From Anaerolineales bacterium (GTDB lineage Bacteria; Chloroflexota; Anaerolineae; 4572-78; J111), in contig JAAUSP010000380.1 of the NCBI GenBank assembly GCA_012032575.1, positions 1 through 7,476 of the forward strand: a stretch of DNA of 7,476 nucleotides. The letters run 5' to 3'. The notes beneath the pieces were generated by a model. That model saw nothing but the letters and a program-made list of their open reading frames with translations, was not told the DNA's origin and made no database searches. Both the position numbers and the translations under genes were made by a program. Numbering within the stretch: position 1 is the first letter of the stretch; every line of letters begins with the position of its first letter. Of the stretch, positions 1-6,635 are shown piece after piece.

Positions 1-1
1 C

Positions 2-247
2 GTTTTGGTCTGCCAAATTACCCCCCAGTCCACAGTCGAAGTGCGGCTGATTGAGGCCGGGATTTCCGGGGTTGAGCTGCCGCCGGAAACCACGGCCAGC
101 TTGTTCGACAGCCAGTTGCCGGCCCTCAATCAAAGTTTGAACCAAATGCTGGTCGAGGCCGCCACCCAACTGGGCACACCGCTTGCCCTCACCGGCCTGG
201 GCACTACCGACAGCGAGCTTTGGCTCGAAGCCAGGCTGGCCCCATGA
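2..247 (+). CDS. C-terminal part of an unrecognised beta-rich protein, cut by the window edge
   Basis: Only the last 81 codons lie in the window; the frame is open to the left edge (Val-Leu-Val-Cys-Gln...), so the true start is outside. A TTG at position 5 could be read as a start but has no ribosome site in view. The visible part has an alternating beta-strand pattern, a LPPETTASLFDSQLPALNQS segment that looks like an amphipathic helix, and a final strand ending in LWLEARLAP. This layout resembles DUF2993/LmeA-like lipid-binding domains, but no diagnostic motif is present and the family is a guess. Its TGA overlaps the ATG of the next gene (ATGA at 244-247), which implies one operon with translational coupling. 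The next gene has a similar C-terminal pattern, suggesting a duplicated pair. Confidence 0.6.
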   Translation, partial: VLVCQITPQSTVEVRLIEAGISGVELPPETTASLFDSQLPALNQSLNQMLVEAATQLGTPLALTGLGTTDSELWLEARLAP

Positions 248-747
248 GGCGTTGGGGCTGCACCGGGCTGCTGGCCGGCGCTATTATCGGCGTGCTTCTG
301 CTCATTGGGCTGATCCAGTCCATCCAGCCGGATATCCCTGCCGTTGCCGTTCAGCCGGTCGTCGCCGCTCCTGATCTCACCCTGTTTTTGTCGGAAGAGA
401 GCGTTAGCCGTTCTGCTTCTCAAGCTCTGACCCAACCGGTTGCGATCAATTTTGAGCCGGGCGGCCAGGTCATTCTGACCAGCCCGGTCTCCGTCGCCGG
501 GCTGGAGCCGGTGGTTGATTTGGGCCTGTCGCTGGAACAGCAGGGCAATCAGGTGGTCAGCCGCTTGCACTGGGCGCAGCTCGGCTGGCTGCGTTTGCCG
601 GCCCGCTGGCTGCCCCCGGAACTGGTCGAGCTGGGCGCAGTGCCGGGCCAGCAGTTTACCCGCCAACTCTCGCCCCAATTCAACCTGATCAGCCTGACCA
701 CCACCGCCGACGGCATTACCCTTCAGGTGGATTGGGTAGGTAGATAA
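244..747 (+). CDS. Membrane-anchored hypothetical protein, likely paralogue of the preceding gene
   Basis: 167 residues. The start is the ATG inside the ATGA overlap with the upstream stop; starting eight codons earlier would give a less typical N-terminus. Residues 1-4 are basic (MRRW), and about residues 6-23 (CTGLLAGAIIGVLLLIGL) form one hydrophobic segment, so the protein is probably anchored in the cytoplasmic membrane with the rest outside. A Cys at residue 5 precedes the hydrophobic stretch and is not a lipobox. The exported part is a repeated beta-strand domain: an LTLFLSEESVSRSASQAL segment like the 'SEE-N' helix of DUF2993/DUF2140-type proteins, then strands, then a RLPARWLPPELVEL helix and a final ITLQVDWVG strand. 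The C-terminal layout (VRL/SRL strand, LP-x-x helix, a TT-bearing turn, closing strand) matches that of the preceding gene. Function is unknown; a lipid- or ligand-binding envelope role is only inference. Confidence 0.7.
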   Translation: MRRWGCTGLLAGAIIGVLLLIGLIQSIQPDIPAVAVQPVVAAPDLTLFLSEESVSRSASQALTQPVAINFEPGGQVILTSPVSVAGLEPVVDLGLSLEQQGNQVVSRLHWAQLGWLRLPARWLPPELVELGAVPGQQFTRQLSPQFNLISLTTTADGITLQVDWVGR

Positions 748-748
748 G

Positions 749-800
749 CGTGATGCGTGATGCGTGATCCGTGAAAATATCTCACGCATCACGCATCACG
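749..800. repeat. Perfect 19-bp inverted repeat built of CGTGATG heptamers
   Basis: Left arm 749-767 and right arm 782-800 are exact reverse complements, with a 14-base loop. The left arm is a tandem of the 7-base unit CGTGATG (two copies, then degenerate CGTGATC and CGTGAAA running into the loop); the right arm is the complementary TCACGCA unit. It begins two bases after the stop codon at 745-747. There is no T run after it, so it is not a classical intrinsic terminator, but the RNA hairpin would be very stable and could protect or define the 3' end of the upstream operon. Confidence 0.9.
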
Positions 801-866
801 TGCCAACTCATATCCTGATGGTTGAAACACAGGTCGCTTGCCGCAATTCGCGCCTGCCGCGTTATT

Positions 867-894
867 TTGCCCTCCTTAAACTCCGTGTTATACT
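867..894 (+). promoter_or_regulatory. Candidate sigma-70-type promoter for the LysM/M23 lipoprotein gene
   Basis: TTGCCC (867-872, 4 of 6 to TTGACA) and TATACT (889-894, 5 of 6 to TATAAT) are separated by 16 bases. The element lies about 130 bases before the GTG start at 1028 and downstream of the 749-800 hairpin, which is where a promoter for the next transcription unit is expected. Assigned by eye; the -35 is weak. Confidence 0.4.
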
Positions 895-928
895 TGGAAC
901 CCATTAAAGATCAGCAGCAAATCCAAGT

Positions 929-967
929 CTGGCTCTCACGCCTTAAGTGGTTAGGGTAGAGAGCCAG
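929..967 (+). promoter_or_regulatory. Stem-loop in the leader of the LysM/M23 gene
   Basis: CTGGCTCTC (929-937) pairs perfectly with GAGAGCCAG (959-967), giving a 9-bp stem with a 21-base loop that contains CTTAAG. It lies between the candidate promoter and the ribosome site (AGAGG, 1017-1021), so it would be in the 5' untranslated RNA. No known riboswitch consensus is recognised and the role is unknown. The rest of 748-1027 holds nothing else recognisable. Confidence 0.45.
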
Positions 968-1027
968 TCAGGTTTTGAGGAAGGTTTGTTTGCCAGCCTG
1001 TCATCCCACCCGCATTAGAGGTCATCT

Positions 1028-2599
1028 GTGTCGTTAAAATTGGTTACCTGCACCGCGCTGGTCTTTTTCACTGCCGGCTGCGGCCCTGCCGTTATCTCTG
1101 ACAGCGCCCAGGTGAGTCAAGCCCCGGCCAGCGCCACTCCCGCTCCCACCCCCACGCCCTTACCCCCGCCTCCCACCAGCGAGCCAGTCGTCATGGTTGC
1201 GACTCAAATTGTCTCGACTGCGTCCGAGCCTGTCCCAACCGCACCCGAGCCGGCTCCCGCTATCGAGGCTATGCCTATCCCCACCCCTGCCGGTCCTCCA
1301 TTTTCGTATCATGTGATCGAAGAAGGCGAGACGTTAGGTTACATTTCCTGGCTGTATGATACGCCGCTTGAGGAACTGGTGGCCCTCAATAAATTAGCCG
1401 GACCGGACGCTATTATCCAAACCGGCCAATCGCTGCGCATTCCCCTGCGCCTCGAGACTACTTCGCCCCAGCAGATGCTTTTGCCCGATAGCGAGGTGGT
1501 TTATAGCCCGGCCTATGCCGGCTTCAACATCCCGGAATTTATCGGAAGCAAAGGCGGCTATCTGCTTGGTTACACCGAGTACGTGGACGGCCGGGTTTTA
1601 ACCGGGGCTGAAATCGTCGAGTTGGTGGCGCAGCAATTTAGCGTGGGGCCGCGTCTGCTGCTGGCATTGTTGGAGCACTACGGCGGCTGGGTCACTAATC
1701 CCTATCCCAGCGCCGGAGCGATTAATCGCATGCTGGGGCCGCAAAACCCGCGCGGCAGCAGTTTGTATCTGGCCCTGGGATGGACGGCCAACCGCATCAA
1801 CGCCGGCTATTACGGCTACAAACGCGATGGCTTTTGGGTTTTCTCCCTGGCCGACCGCCAGCGGGCCATCACGCCTGAAGGATTGAACGCCGGCACCGTG
1901 GGCGTCCAGAATATTTTGGCCCTTCATTCGGATCAGGAAACGTGGGCTAAAGAGTTGGGGCCGGACGGTCTGCTGGCCGATTACCGCGCCCTGTTTGGCG
2001 ACCCGCTGGCACATCCGATTGAGCCGTTGATTCCCAAATCGCTGGTGCAGCCGCCGCTCAGTTTGCCCTGGGCTAAAGGCCAGGGCTTTTACATTACCAG
2101 CGGCCCCCATCCCGCCTATGCCGACGGCAGTGCTTGGGCTTCGATTGATTTCGGCCCACCCGATGTCCTGGGCAACTGTTTTTATTCCGCCGAACCCAAC
2201 ACGGCGGCGGCGGACGGCGTGATTGTCGTCGTCCGTCACGGCGCGGTTGAGCTTGACCTCGACGGGGACGGCAATATTCAGACCGGCTGGGTGCTGCAAT
2301 ATCTGCACGTAGTACTGGATGCGGACAAACCGGTGCAGGTGGGGCAGCGGGTGAAAGCGGGCGATATTATCGGCTATGCTTCCTGCGAAGGCGGCCTGGC
2401 TAATTCCAGCCACCTGCATTTTTCCCGCCGCTACAACGGCGAGTGGATAGATGCCGGCGGTCCCGTACCGATGAATCTGTCCGGCTGGGTCGTCCAGCCG
2501 ACCCTGATCGCTTATGAAGGCACTCTCAAAAACGGCAGCGACCTGCGCGAAGCCTGCGAGTGCTGGGAACCTGAGCAGAACTTGATTGTTAATCAATGA
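1028..2599 (+). CDS. Lipoprotein with LysM domain and LasA-type M23 peptidase domain (cell-wall hydrolase)
   Basis: 523 residues, GTG start with AGAGG six bases upstream; an in-frame TAG at 1016-1018 excludes a longer form. The N-terminus is a lipoprotein-like signal ending FFTAGC with Cys18 as the likely lipidated residue (the -3 position is Thr, so not an ideal lipobox). Residues 30-92 are a Pro/Ala/Thr-rich spacer; residues 94-139 are a LysM domain (YHVIEEGETLGYISWLYDT, then GQSLRIP). Residues 190-330 are helical and contain LLALLEHYGGWVT (Glu216), reminiscent of a lysozyme-like fold, though this is weak. The C-terminal M23 domain has His361, Asp374 (12 residues between them, the spacing of LasA/beta-lytic M23A enzymes), His427 in YLH and the H462-L-H464 pair. 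A DLDGDG segment at 410-415 looks like a calcium loop inserted before His427. It would cleave peptidoglycan cross-bridges outside the membrane. Classed with confidence as LysM/M23; the middle domain is unassigned. Confidence 0.9.
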   Translation: MSLKLVTCTALVFFTAGCGPAVISDSAQVSQAPASATPAPTPTPLPPPPTSEPVVMVATQIVSTASEPVPTAPEPAPAIEAMPIPTPAGPPFSYHVIEEGETLGYISWLYDTPLEELVALNKLAGPDAIIQTGQSLRIPLRLETTSPQQMLLPDSEVVYSPAYAGFNIPEFIGSKGGYLLGYTEYVDGRVLTGAEIVELVAQQFSVGPRLLLALLEHYGGWVTNPYPSAGAINRMLGPQNPRGSSLYLALGWTANRINAGYYGYKRDGFWVFSLADRQRAITPEGLNAGTVGVQNILALHSDQETWAKELGPDGLLADYRALFGDPLAHPIEPLIPKSLVQPPLSLPWAKGQGFYITSGPHPAYADGSAWASIDFGPPDVLGNCFYSAEPNTAAADGVIVVVRHGAVELDLDGDGNIQTGWVLQYLHVVLDADKPVQVGQRVKAGDIIGYASCEGGLANSSHLHFSRRYNGEWIDAGGPVPMNLSGWVVQPTLIAYEGTLKNGSDLREACECWEPEQNLIVNQ

Positions 2600-2611
2600 A
2601 ATCGTAACTCA

Positions 2612-2722
2612 AAGGCTAAGGCTAAGGCTGAGGCTAAGACTGCCAGGCTCCCACGCCCGACACTGCCTGCGGTCGTCGGCGGCGTGGGAGCCGCCTCTAC
2701 AAGGCTGAGGTTGAGGCTAAGA
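2612..2722. repeat. AAGGCT hexamer array interrupted by a hairpin cassette
   Basis: Left block 2612-2639 is a tandem of AAGGCT/GAGGCT hexamers; right block 2701-2722 is a shorter run of the same unit in the same orientation. Both blocks end with GAGGCTAAGA (2630-2639 and 2713-2722). Between them lie about 61 unrelated, very GC-rich bases that contain a perfect hairpin. The layout suggests that a hairpin element inserted into, or copied into, a pre-existing hexamer array. It begins 13 bases after the stop of the M23 gene. Confidence 0.75.
2646..2692. repeat. 12-bp perfect hairpin (GGCTCCCACGCC / GGCGTGGGAGCC)
   Basis: Arms 2646-2657 and 2681-2692 are exact reverse complements with a 23-base loop that is itself GC-rich. 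There is no T run on either side. It could act as a transcript-end hairpin for the M23 gene or be a small dispersed palindromic element; genome-wide copies would decide. Confidence 0.7.
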
Positions 2723-2751
2723 TTGATCTTGCACCCTTATTGAGTTACGAT
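2723..2751 (+). promoter_or_regulatory. Weak candidate promoter for mltG
   Basis: TTGATC (2723-2728) and TACGAT (2746-2751), each 4 of 6 to consensus, are separated by 17 bases and end 21 bases before the ATG at 2773. Position and spacing are good but the match is modest; it starts at the very end of the hexamer array. Confidence 0.3.
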
Positions 2752-2772
2752 AAAACCTATTGAGGCATTTGT

Positions 2773-3938
2773 ATGGTTGTAGTCAGAGCATTCTTTCGTT
2801 TGCTGGTTTTTATTATTGCCATTGGGGCAATTGTGGTGATTTTGGGGGCGGGCTATTGGGCCTTTACCACCCAAAACAGTGAGGCCGCTGCGGCTATCTC
2901 GGTTGGTGATTCGTCGGGGCTGCGCTCGCCGGAAAATATTGAGGATTTCTTTATTGGGCTGTACCTGCAAAGCCAGGCTGAAACGATCAACACCCCTATC
3001 TCCGATGATCCCTCGCCGGTCCCGTTCACGGTCGAGGTGGGCGAAACGGCGGTCAGCGTGGCTAACAGGCTCTACGAACTGAGTCTCATCTCCGACCCGG
3101 ATGTTTTCCGCCGCTTTTTGAGCTACAATGGGCTGGATGCGACCCTGGAGGCCGGCGATTATGAGCTGCGGCGCAACATGACCATGCGCGAAGTGGGCGA
3201 GACGCTGCAAAAAGCCAATTTTGAAGAGGTTTCGATCACCATTCCCGAAGGCTGGCGGGCCGAGCAGGTGGCCGAACTGCTGACCCAACAGAATATTATG
3301 GACGGCGCGGCCTTTCTCGCCGTGGTGCGCCAGGGTGTCGGGGTGGAACATCCGCTGCTGGCCGACCGTCCGGCTGGAGCTTCGTATGAAGGCTATCTCT
3401 TCCCCGACACCTATCGCCTGCCGATCAAAGCCACTCCCGAAGATTTGATCCAGCGTATGGTCGAGAATATGGCCGGCAAAATTCCGGCCAACGCTCTCGA
3501 TATGGCTGCCGGTCAGGGTTACACCTTTTACGAAATTTTGACCGTTGCCTCCATTGTCGAACGTGAGGCCGTGGTCCCGGCTGAACGGCCCACCATTGCC
3601 AGCGTTTATCTCAACCGCCTGGCCCAGGGCATGTATCTCCAGGCTGACCCAACCGTGCAGTACGCGATGGGCTACCAGACCGACAGCGGCCAATGGTGGA
3701 AAACCCCGGTGCTGCTGGAGGAATATTCACAGGTCAACTCGCCCTACAATACCTACCTCAATCCGGGCCTTCCGCCCGGCCCGATTGCCAATCCCGGCGC
3801 GTCGTCACTCAGTGCCACCTTGCAGCCGGAGCAAACCGATTATCTCTTTTTATGGGCTGCGGCGGCGAAGGCGCACATCTCTTCGCCATTGATTTTGCCA
3901 CGCACGAAGCCAACGTCGCCGCTTGCGGCGGGGGGTGA
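2773..3938 (+). CDS. mltG: Endolytic murein transglycosylase MltG, with a one-base frameshift near the 3' end
   Basis: MltG (YceG-like) cuts nascent glycan strands at the membrane and sets glycan chain length. ATG with TGAGG seven bases upstream. Residues 7-30 are a single membrane anchor; about 83-150 is the LysM-like subdomain (FTVEVGETAVSVANRLYE, LEAGDYEL); the catalytic domain carries EGYLFPDTY (206-214), the catalytic Glu263 in ASIVEREA, LQADPTVQYAMG and LNPGLPPGPIANPG. After Asp356-Tyr357 the frame goes wrong in a five-T run (3847-3851). One more T gives LFFMGCGGEGAHLFAIDF, matching the conserved G-x-H-x-F end of MltG, and a TGA at 3936-3938, for 388 residues in total. As given, the frame instead runs through the 3942-4019 repeat into the next gene and makes a false 675-residue fusion. 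Sequencing error is the simplest explanation; a real mutation would remove only the last ~30 residues. Confidence 0.9.
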
Positions 3939-3941
3939 GAG

Positions 3942-4019
3942 GGCGAATAGGCGAATAGGCGAATGGCGAATGGCGAATAAATTAGAGTTCACCATTCGCT
4001 CATTCGCCATTCGCCATTC
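3942..4019. repeat. GGCGAAT heptamer array forming an imperfect inverted repeat
   Basis: Five copies of GGCGAAT, some separated by an extra A, fill 3942-3978. After a short AT-rich spacer with ATTAGAGTT, the complementary unit (ATTCGCC, ATTCGCT) is repeated through 3992-4019. The arms pair imperfectly over roughly 28 bases. It begins three bases after the repaired mltG stop and ends just before the ribosome site of the next gene, so it occupies the whole gap. Confidence 0.85.
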
Positions 4020-4032
4020 TGAGGGGGGAGCT

Positions 4033-4800
4033 ATGCCTGATGAACTAATTGTCCTGGGTTCCTCTTCCGGCTTGCCCACAGGCCGGCGGTTTGCCTCCGG
4101 CTATGCGTTGACCGCTGCCGGCAAGCTGTTTCTGCTCGACTGCGGCGCGCCGGTTAGCACCCTCCTGTATCGGTATCAATTGGACCCGGTGGACGTGGAA
4201 GCCATTTTTTTGAGCCACTGGCACATGGACCACGTGGCCGGCCTGGGCCTCTTTTTGAGCCAAAACCGACTGTTGAAGCGTCTCGCCCCGTTGACCATTT
4301 ATGGGCCGCGCGGCACTCGCGGCAAAGTGCGCCGCTTGCTGAGCGACTCGTTTTTGCTGGCCGACGAGTTGGGCTATCCGCTGGAGTTGACCAATATCGA
4401 GTGCAACGAGTCCTATCAGGAAGCGCTGCTGCAAGTGACCTATTTCAAAACGCAGCATCTGGAACGGCCCAGGCTCAAAACCCAATTCGGCTCAAAAGCC
4501 ACCTCCTGCGGCATGGTCATTGACGGCCCCGGCTGGCGCATTGTTTACAGCGGCGATTTGACTTCCTCGCAGGAGTTGGGGCCGTATATCGAAGGGTGTA
4601 GTTTGCTCATTCACGAAATGGCCCACCTCCCGCCCGAAGAAGTGGCCACGTTTGCCGCCGCCGCCAAAGTACCTCACGTTCTCATCAGCCACATCGGCCC
4701 GGAGTTTGACGAAGCGCCCGAAAAAATTGTCGAGGCCTTTGCCGGCATTTACCAGGGAAAACTGACCGTCGCCGAGGACGGCACACGGGTCCGCTTGTAG
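4033..4800 (+). CDS. RNase Z-like metallo-beta-lactamase-fold hydrolase
   Basis: 255 residues. The ATG at 4033 is chosen because the family begins with a short strand and a glycine loop, here LIVLGSSSGLPTGRR, and GAGG lies eight bases upstream (4021-4024). Metal ligands are visible: HWHMDH (His62, His64, Asp66, His67), His142 in KTQHLERP, Asp175 in YSGDL, and His220 in LISHIGPEF, together forming the two-zinc site. The LLIHEMAH segment (191-198) corresponds to the LLIHEA motif of RNase Z and its relatives. It is about 50 residues shorter than bacterial RNase Z (about 305) and I see no clear tRNA-gripping exosite arm, so a tRNA 3'-processing role is not established; it may be an orphan hydrolase of the Lactamase_B_2 group. 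The upstream frame is open only because of the mltG frameshift. Confidence 0.85.
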   Translation: MPDELIVLGSSSGLPTGRRFASGYALTAAGKLFLLDCGAPVSTLLYRYQLDPVDVEAIFLSHWHMDHVAGLGLFLSQNRLLKRLAPLTIYGPRGTRGKVRRLLSDSFLLADELGYPLELTNIECNESYQEALLQVTYFKTQHLERPRLKTQFGSKATSCGMVIDGPGWRIVYSGDLTSSQELGPYIEGCSLLIHEMAHLPPEEVATFAAAAKVPHVLISHIGPEFDEAPEKIVEAFAGIYQGKLTVAEDGTRVRL

Positions 4801-4819
4801 ACAACGAGCAAGAGAATTA

Positions 4820-4907
4820 GGGTCCACAGATGAACACAGATTTACACAGATAAATTTTCTAATTCTTATCTTTCTATCTGTGTCCATCTGAGTGTATCTG
4901 TGGACCC
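4820..4907. repeat. CACAGAT-type decamer array forming an 88-base inverted repeat between convergent genes
   Basis: GGGTCCACAGAT (4820-4831) and ATCTGTGGACCC (4896-4907) are perfect 12-bp outer arms. The arms continue imperfectly inward to about 4852 and 4875, with the unit CACAGAT repeated every 10 bases on the left and its complement on the right. The loop (about 4853-4874) is AT-rich. It lies between the convergent hydrolase (+) and mutase (-) genes, beginning 20 bases after one stop and ending 31 bases from the other, so it could serve as a two-way transcript end. Confidence 0.9.
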
Positions 4908-4938
4908 CTTCTGCTCTGTTAGCTGTGGCTTGTCGGTT

Positions 4939-6617
4939 TTATAAAAAGTTTGGCTCGCGGTACTCCCCAAAAACCTCTCGGAAGACATCCATAATTTCCT
5001 GTAAAGTAACATAGGCTTTGACGGCGTCGAGAATGAAGGGCATGAGATTGGCGCTGCCCTGGGCGGCCCGGCGCAAATCGGCCAGGCAGCGAGACGCGGT
5101 CTGCTTGTCCCGCTGGGCCATCACTTCGGCCAGGCGGGCACACTGCCGCTCGTAGCCCTGGGGGTCCATCTCCAAAATGGGGATACGGATGGGGTCGGTG
5201 CTGAGGTATTCGTTGACGCTGACAACGGTGCGCTGTTTGGTATCAATTTCGTACTGGTAGCGATAGGCGGCATCGGCGATCTCTTTTTGAAAGAAGCCGT
5301 TTTCAATGGCCGGCAGAACTCCGCCGAGCGCCTCGATCCGGTCGAAGTAGGCCCAGGTTTCGGCCTCCATCCGGTCGGTCAGCGCTTCGACAAAATAGCT
5401 GCCGCCGAGCGGGTCAAGGGTGTTGGTCACGCCGCTTTCGTGGGCGATGATCTGCTGGGTGCGCAGGGCGATGCGCACGGCCTGCTCGCTGGGCAGGGCC
5501 AGGGCCTCGTCCATCGAGTTGGTGTGCAGGCTTTGCGTCCCGCCCAACACCGCCGCCAGCGCTTGCAGGGCGACGCGGGCAATATTATTTTCCGGCTCCC
5601 CGGGCGGTCAGACTGACCCCCGCCGTCTGAGTGTGAAAGCGCAGCCGCCACGAGCGCGGGTCGGCGGCCCCGAATTTTTCCTTCATCACCCTGGCCCAGA
5701 TGCGGCGGGCGGCCCGGTATTTGGCGATTTCTTCAAAAAAGTCGTTGTGGGCGTTGAAGAAAAGCTCAACCGGGGCGCGAAATCATCCACCGCCAGCCCG
5801 CGAGCCAGCCCCCCTTTGACATATTCGATGCCGTCGGCCAGGGTAAAGGCCAATTCCTGCACGGCGGTGCTGCCGGCCTCGCGGATATGGTAGCCGCTGA
5901 TGCTGATGGGATTCCAGCGCGGCAGCTCTTTGGCCCCAAATTCAAGGGTATCCACGACCAGTCGCAGGCTCGGCAGCGGCGGGAAGATGTACTCTTTTGG
6001 GCAATGTACTCTTTGAGGATGTCGTTTTGCAGCGTGCCGCCCAGTCTGCTCCGGGGGATGCCGCGCCGGTCGGCCACGGCAATGTACATGGCCCAGATAA
6101 TGGCCGCCGGACTGTTGATGGTCATGCTGGTGGTGATTTGATCCAGCGGCAGCCCGTCGAGCAATAATTCCATATCGCGCAGGGAGGAGACGGCCACACC
6201 GCATTTGCCAAATTCCCCCTCGGCTTCGGGCACGTTGGAGTTGTAGCCATACAGGGTCGGCAGGTCAAAGGCGATGGACAGGCCGGTTTGACCCTGGCTT
6301 AGCAGATATTTGAAGCGCCGGTTGGTCTCTTCGGCGCTGCCAAAACCGGCGAACTGGCGCATGGTCCACAGTTTGCCCCGGTAGCCGCTGGCATGCACGC
6401 CGCGGGTGTAGGGATATTGGCCGGGCAGGTTGATCTGGGCCATATAGTCGTCATAGCTGGGCTGGCCGGGCGTATACAGCCGCTCGATGGGGGTGGACGA
6501 GGTGGTGACGAACTGCTCCTGCCGCTCCGGCATCTGGGCCAGCGTTTCTTTGAGGGTCGTCTCTTCCCACTCGGCTTTGCCGACGAGGTAGGGATCGGTT
6601 GGGGTTGGGTCGGTCAT
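4939..6617 (-). CDS. B12-dependent acyl-CoA mutase catalytic subunit (methylmalonyl-CoA mutase family, isobutyryl-CoA mutase-like), with three frameshifts
   Basis: Isomerises a branched acyl-CoA by adenosylcobalamin radical chemistry. ATG 6617-6615, with AAGGAGG six bases before it. Three one-base shifts break the frame: a base missing at about 5994 (AAAAGAGTAC for AAAAGGAGTAC), a T missing from the run at 5760-5763 (restores [12 protein letters not shown]), and an extra G in the run at 5598-5601 (restores [10 protein letters not shown]). Repaired, it has 559 residues with YPYTRG (68-73), [10 protein letters not shown] (84-93), [11 protein letters not shown] (111-121), [12 protein letters not shown] (197-208), SISGYH (His244), [15 protein letters not shown] and a normal C-terminus. 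The B12-binding domain is absent, as in two-subunit enzymes; no small subunit or MeaB-type chaperone is in the window. Methylmalonyl-CoA mutases have Tyr89 and Arg207; here Phe89 and Gln207, the isobutyryl-CoA mutase pair, with Ala116 rather than the Asp of 2-hydroxyisobutyryl-CoA mutase. Confidence 0.92.
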
Positions 6618-6623
6618 GGATTG

Positions 6624-6630
6624 CCTCCTT
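6624..6630 (-). promoter_or_regulatory. Strong ribosome binding site of the acyl-CoA mutase gene
   Basis: The minus strand reads AAGGAGG, six bases before the ATG at 6617-6615. This near-perfect Shine-Dalgarno sequence fixes the start codon. Confidence 0.8.
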
Positions 6631-6635
6631 ATAAA

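Noticed and set aside
130..792. Minus-strand 220-codon frame opposite the first two genes
   Set aside because: It starts inside the 749-800 hairpin and shadows the overlapping plus-strand pair, which have coupled starts and a membrane anchor.
1598..2596. Long minus-strand open frame opposite the LysM/M23 gene
   Set aside because: It mirrors a strongly supported gene, has no recognisable motifs and arises from the high GC content.
2737..3693. Long minus-strand open frame opposite mltG
   Set aside because: The plus strand carries the conserved MltG catalytic motifs; the antisense product is low in recognisable structure and has no convincing ribosome site.
3844..3855. Programmed -1 frameshifting at CTCTTTTTATGG in mltG
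   Set aside because: The heptamer C-TTT-TTA is a poor slippery site because the P-site codon would re-pair with CTT. Three similar shifts in the mutase, one in the opposite direction, make sequence error the common explanation.
4820..4907. CRISPR array
   Set aside because: The units are 10 bases with no spacers of constant length, and the second half is inverted; there are no cas genes.
5287..5893. Two plus-strand open frames within the mutase region
   Set aside because: They oppose the conserved mutase coding sequence and have no features of their own.
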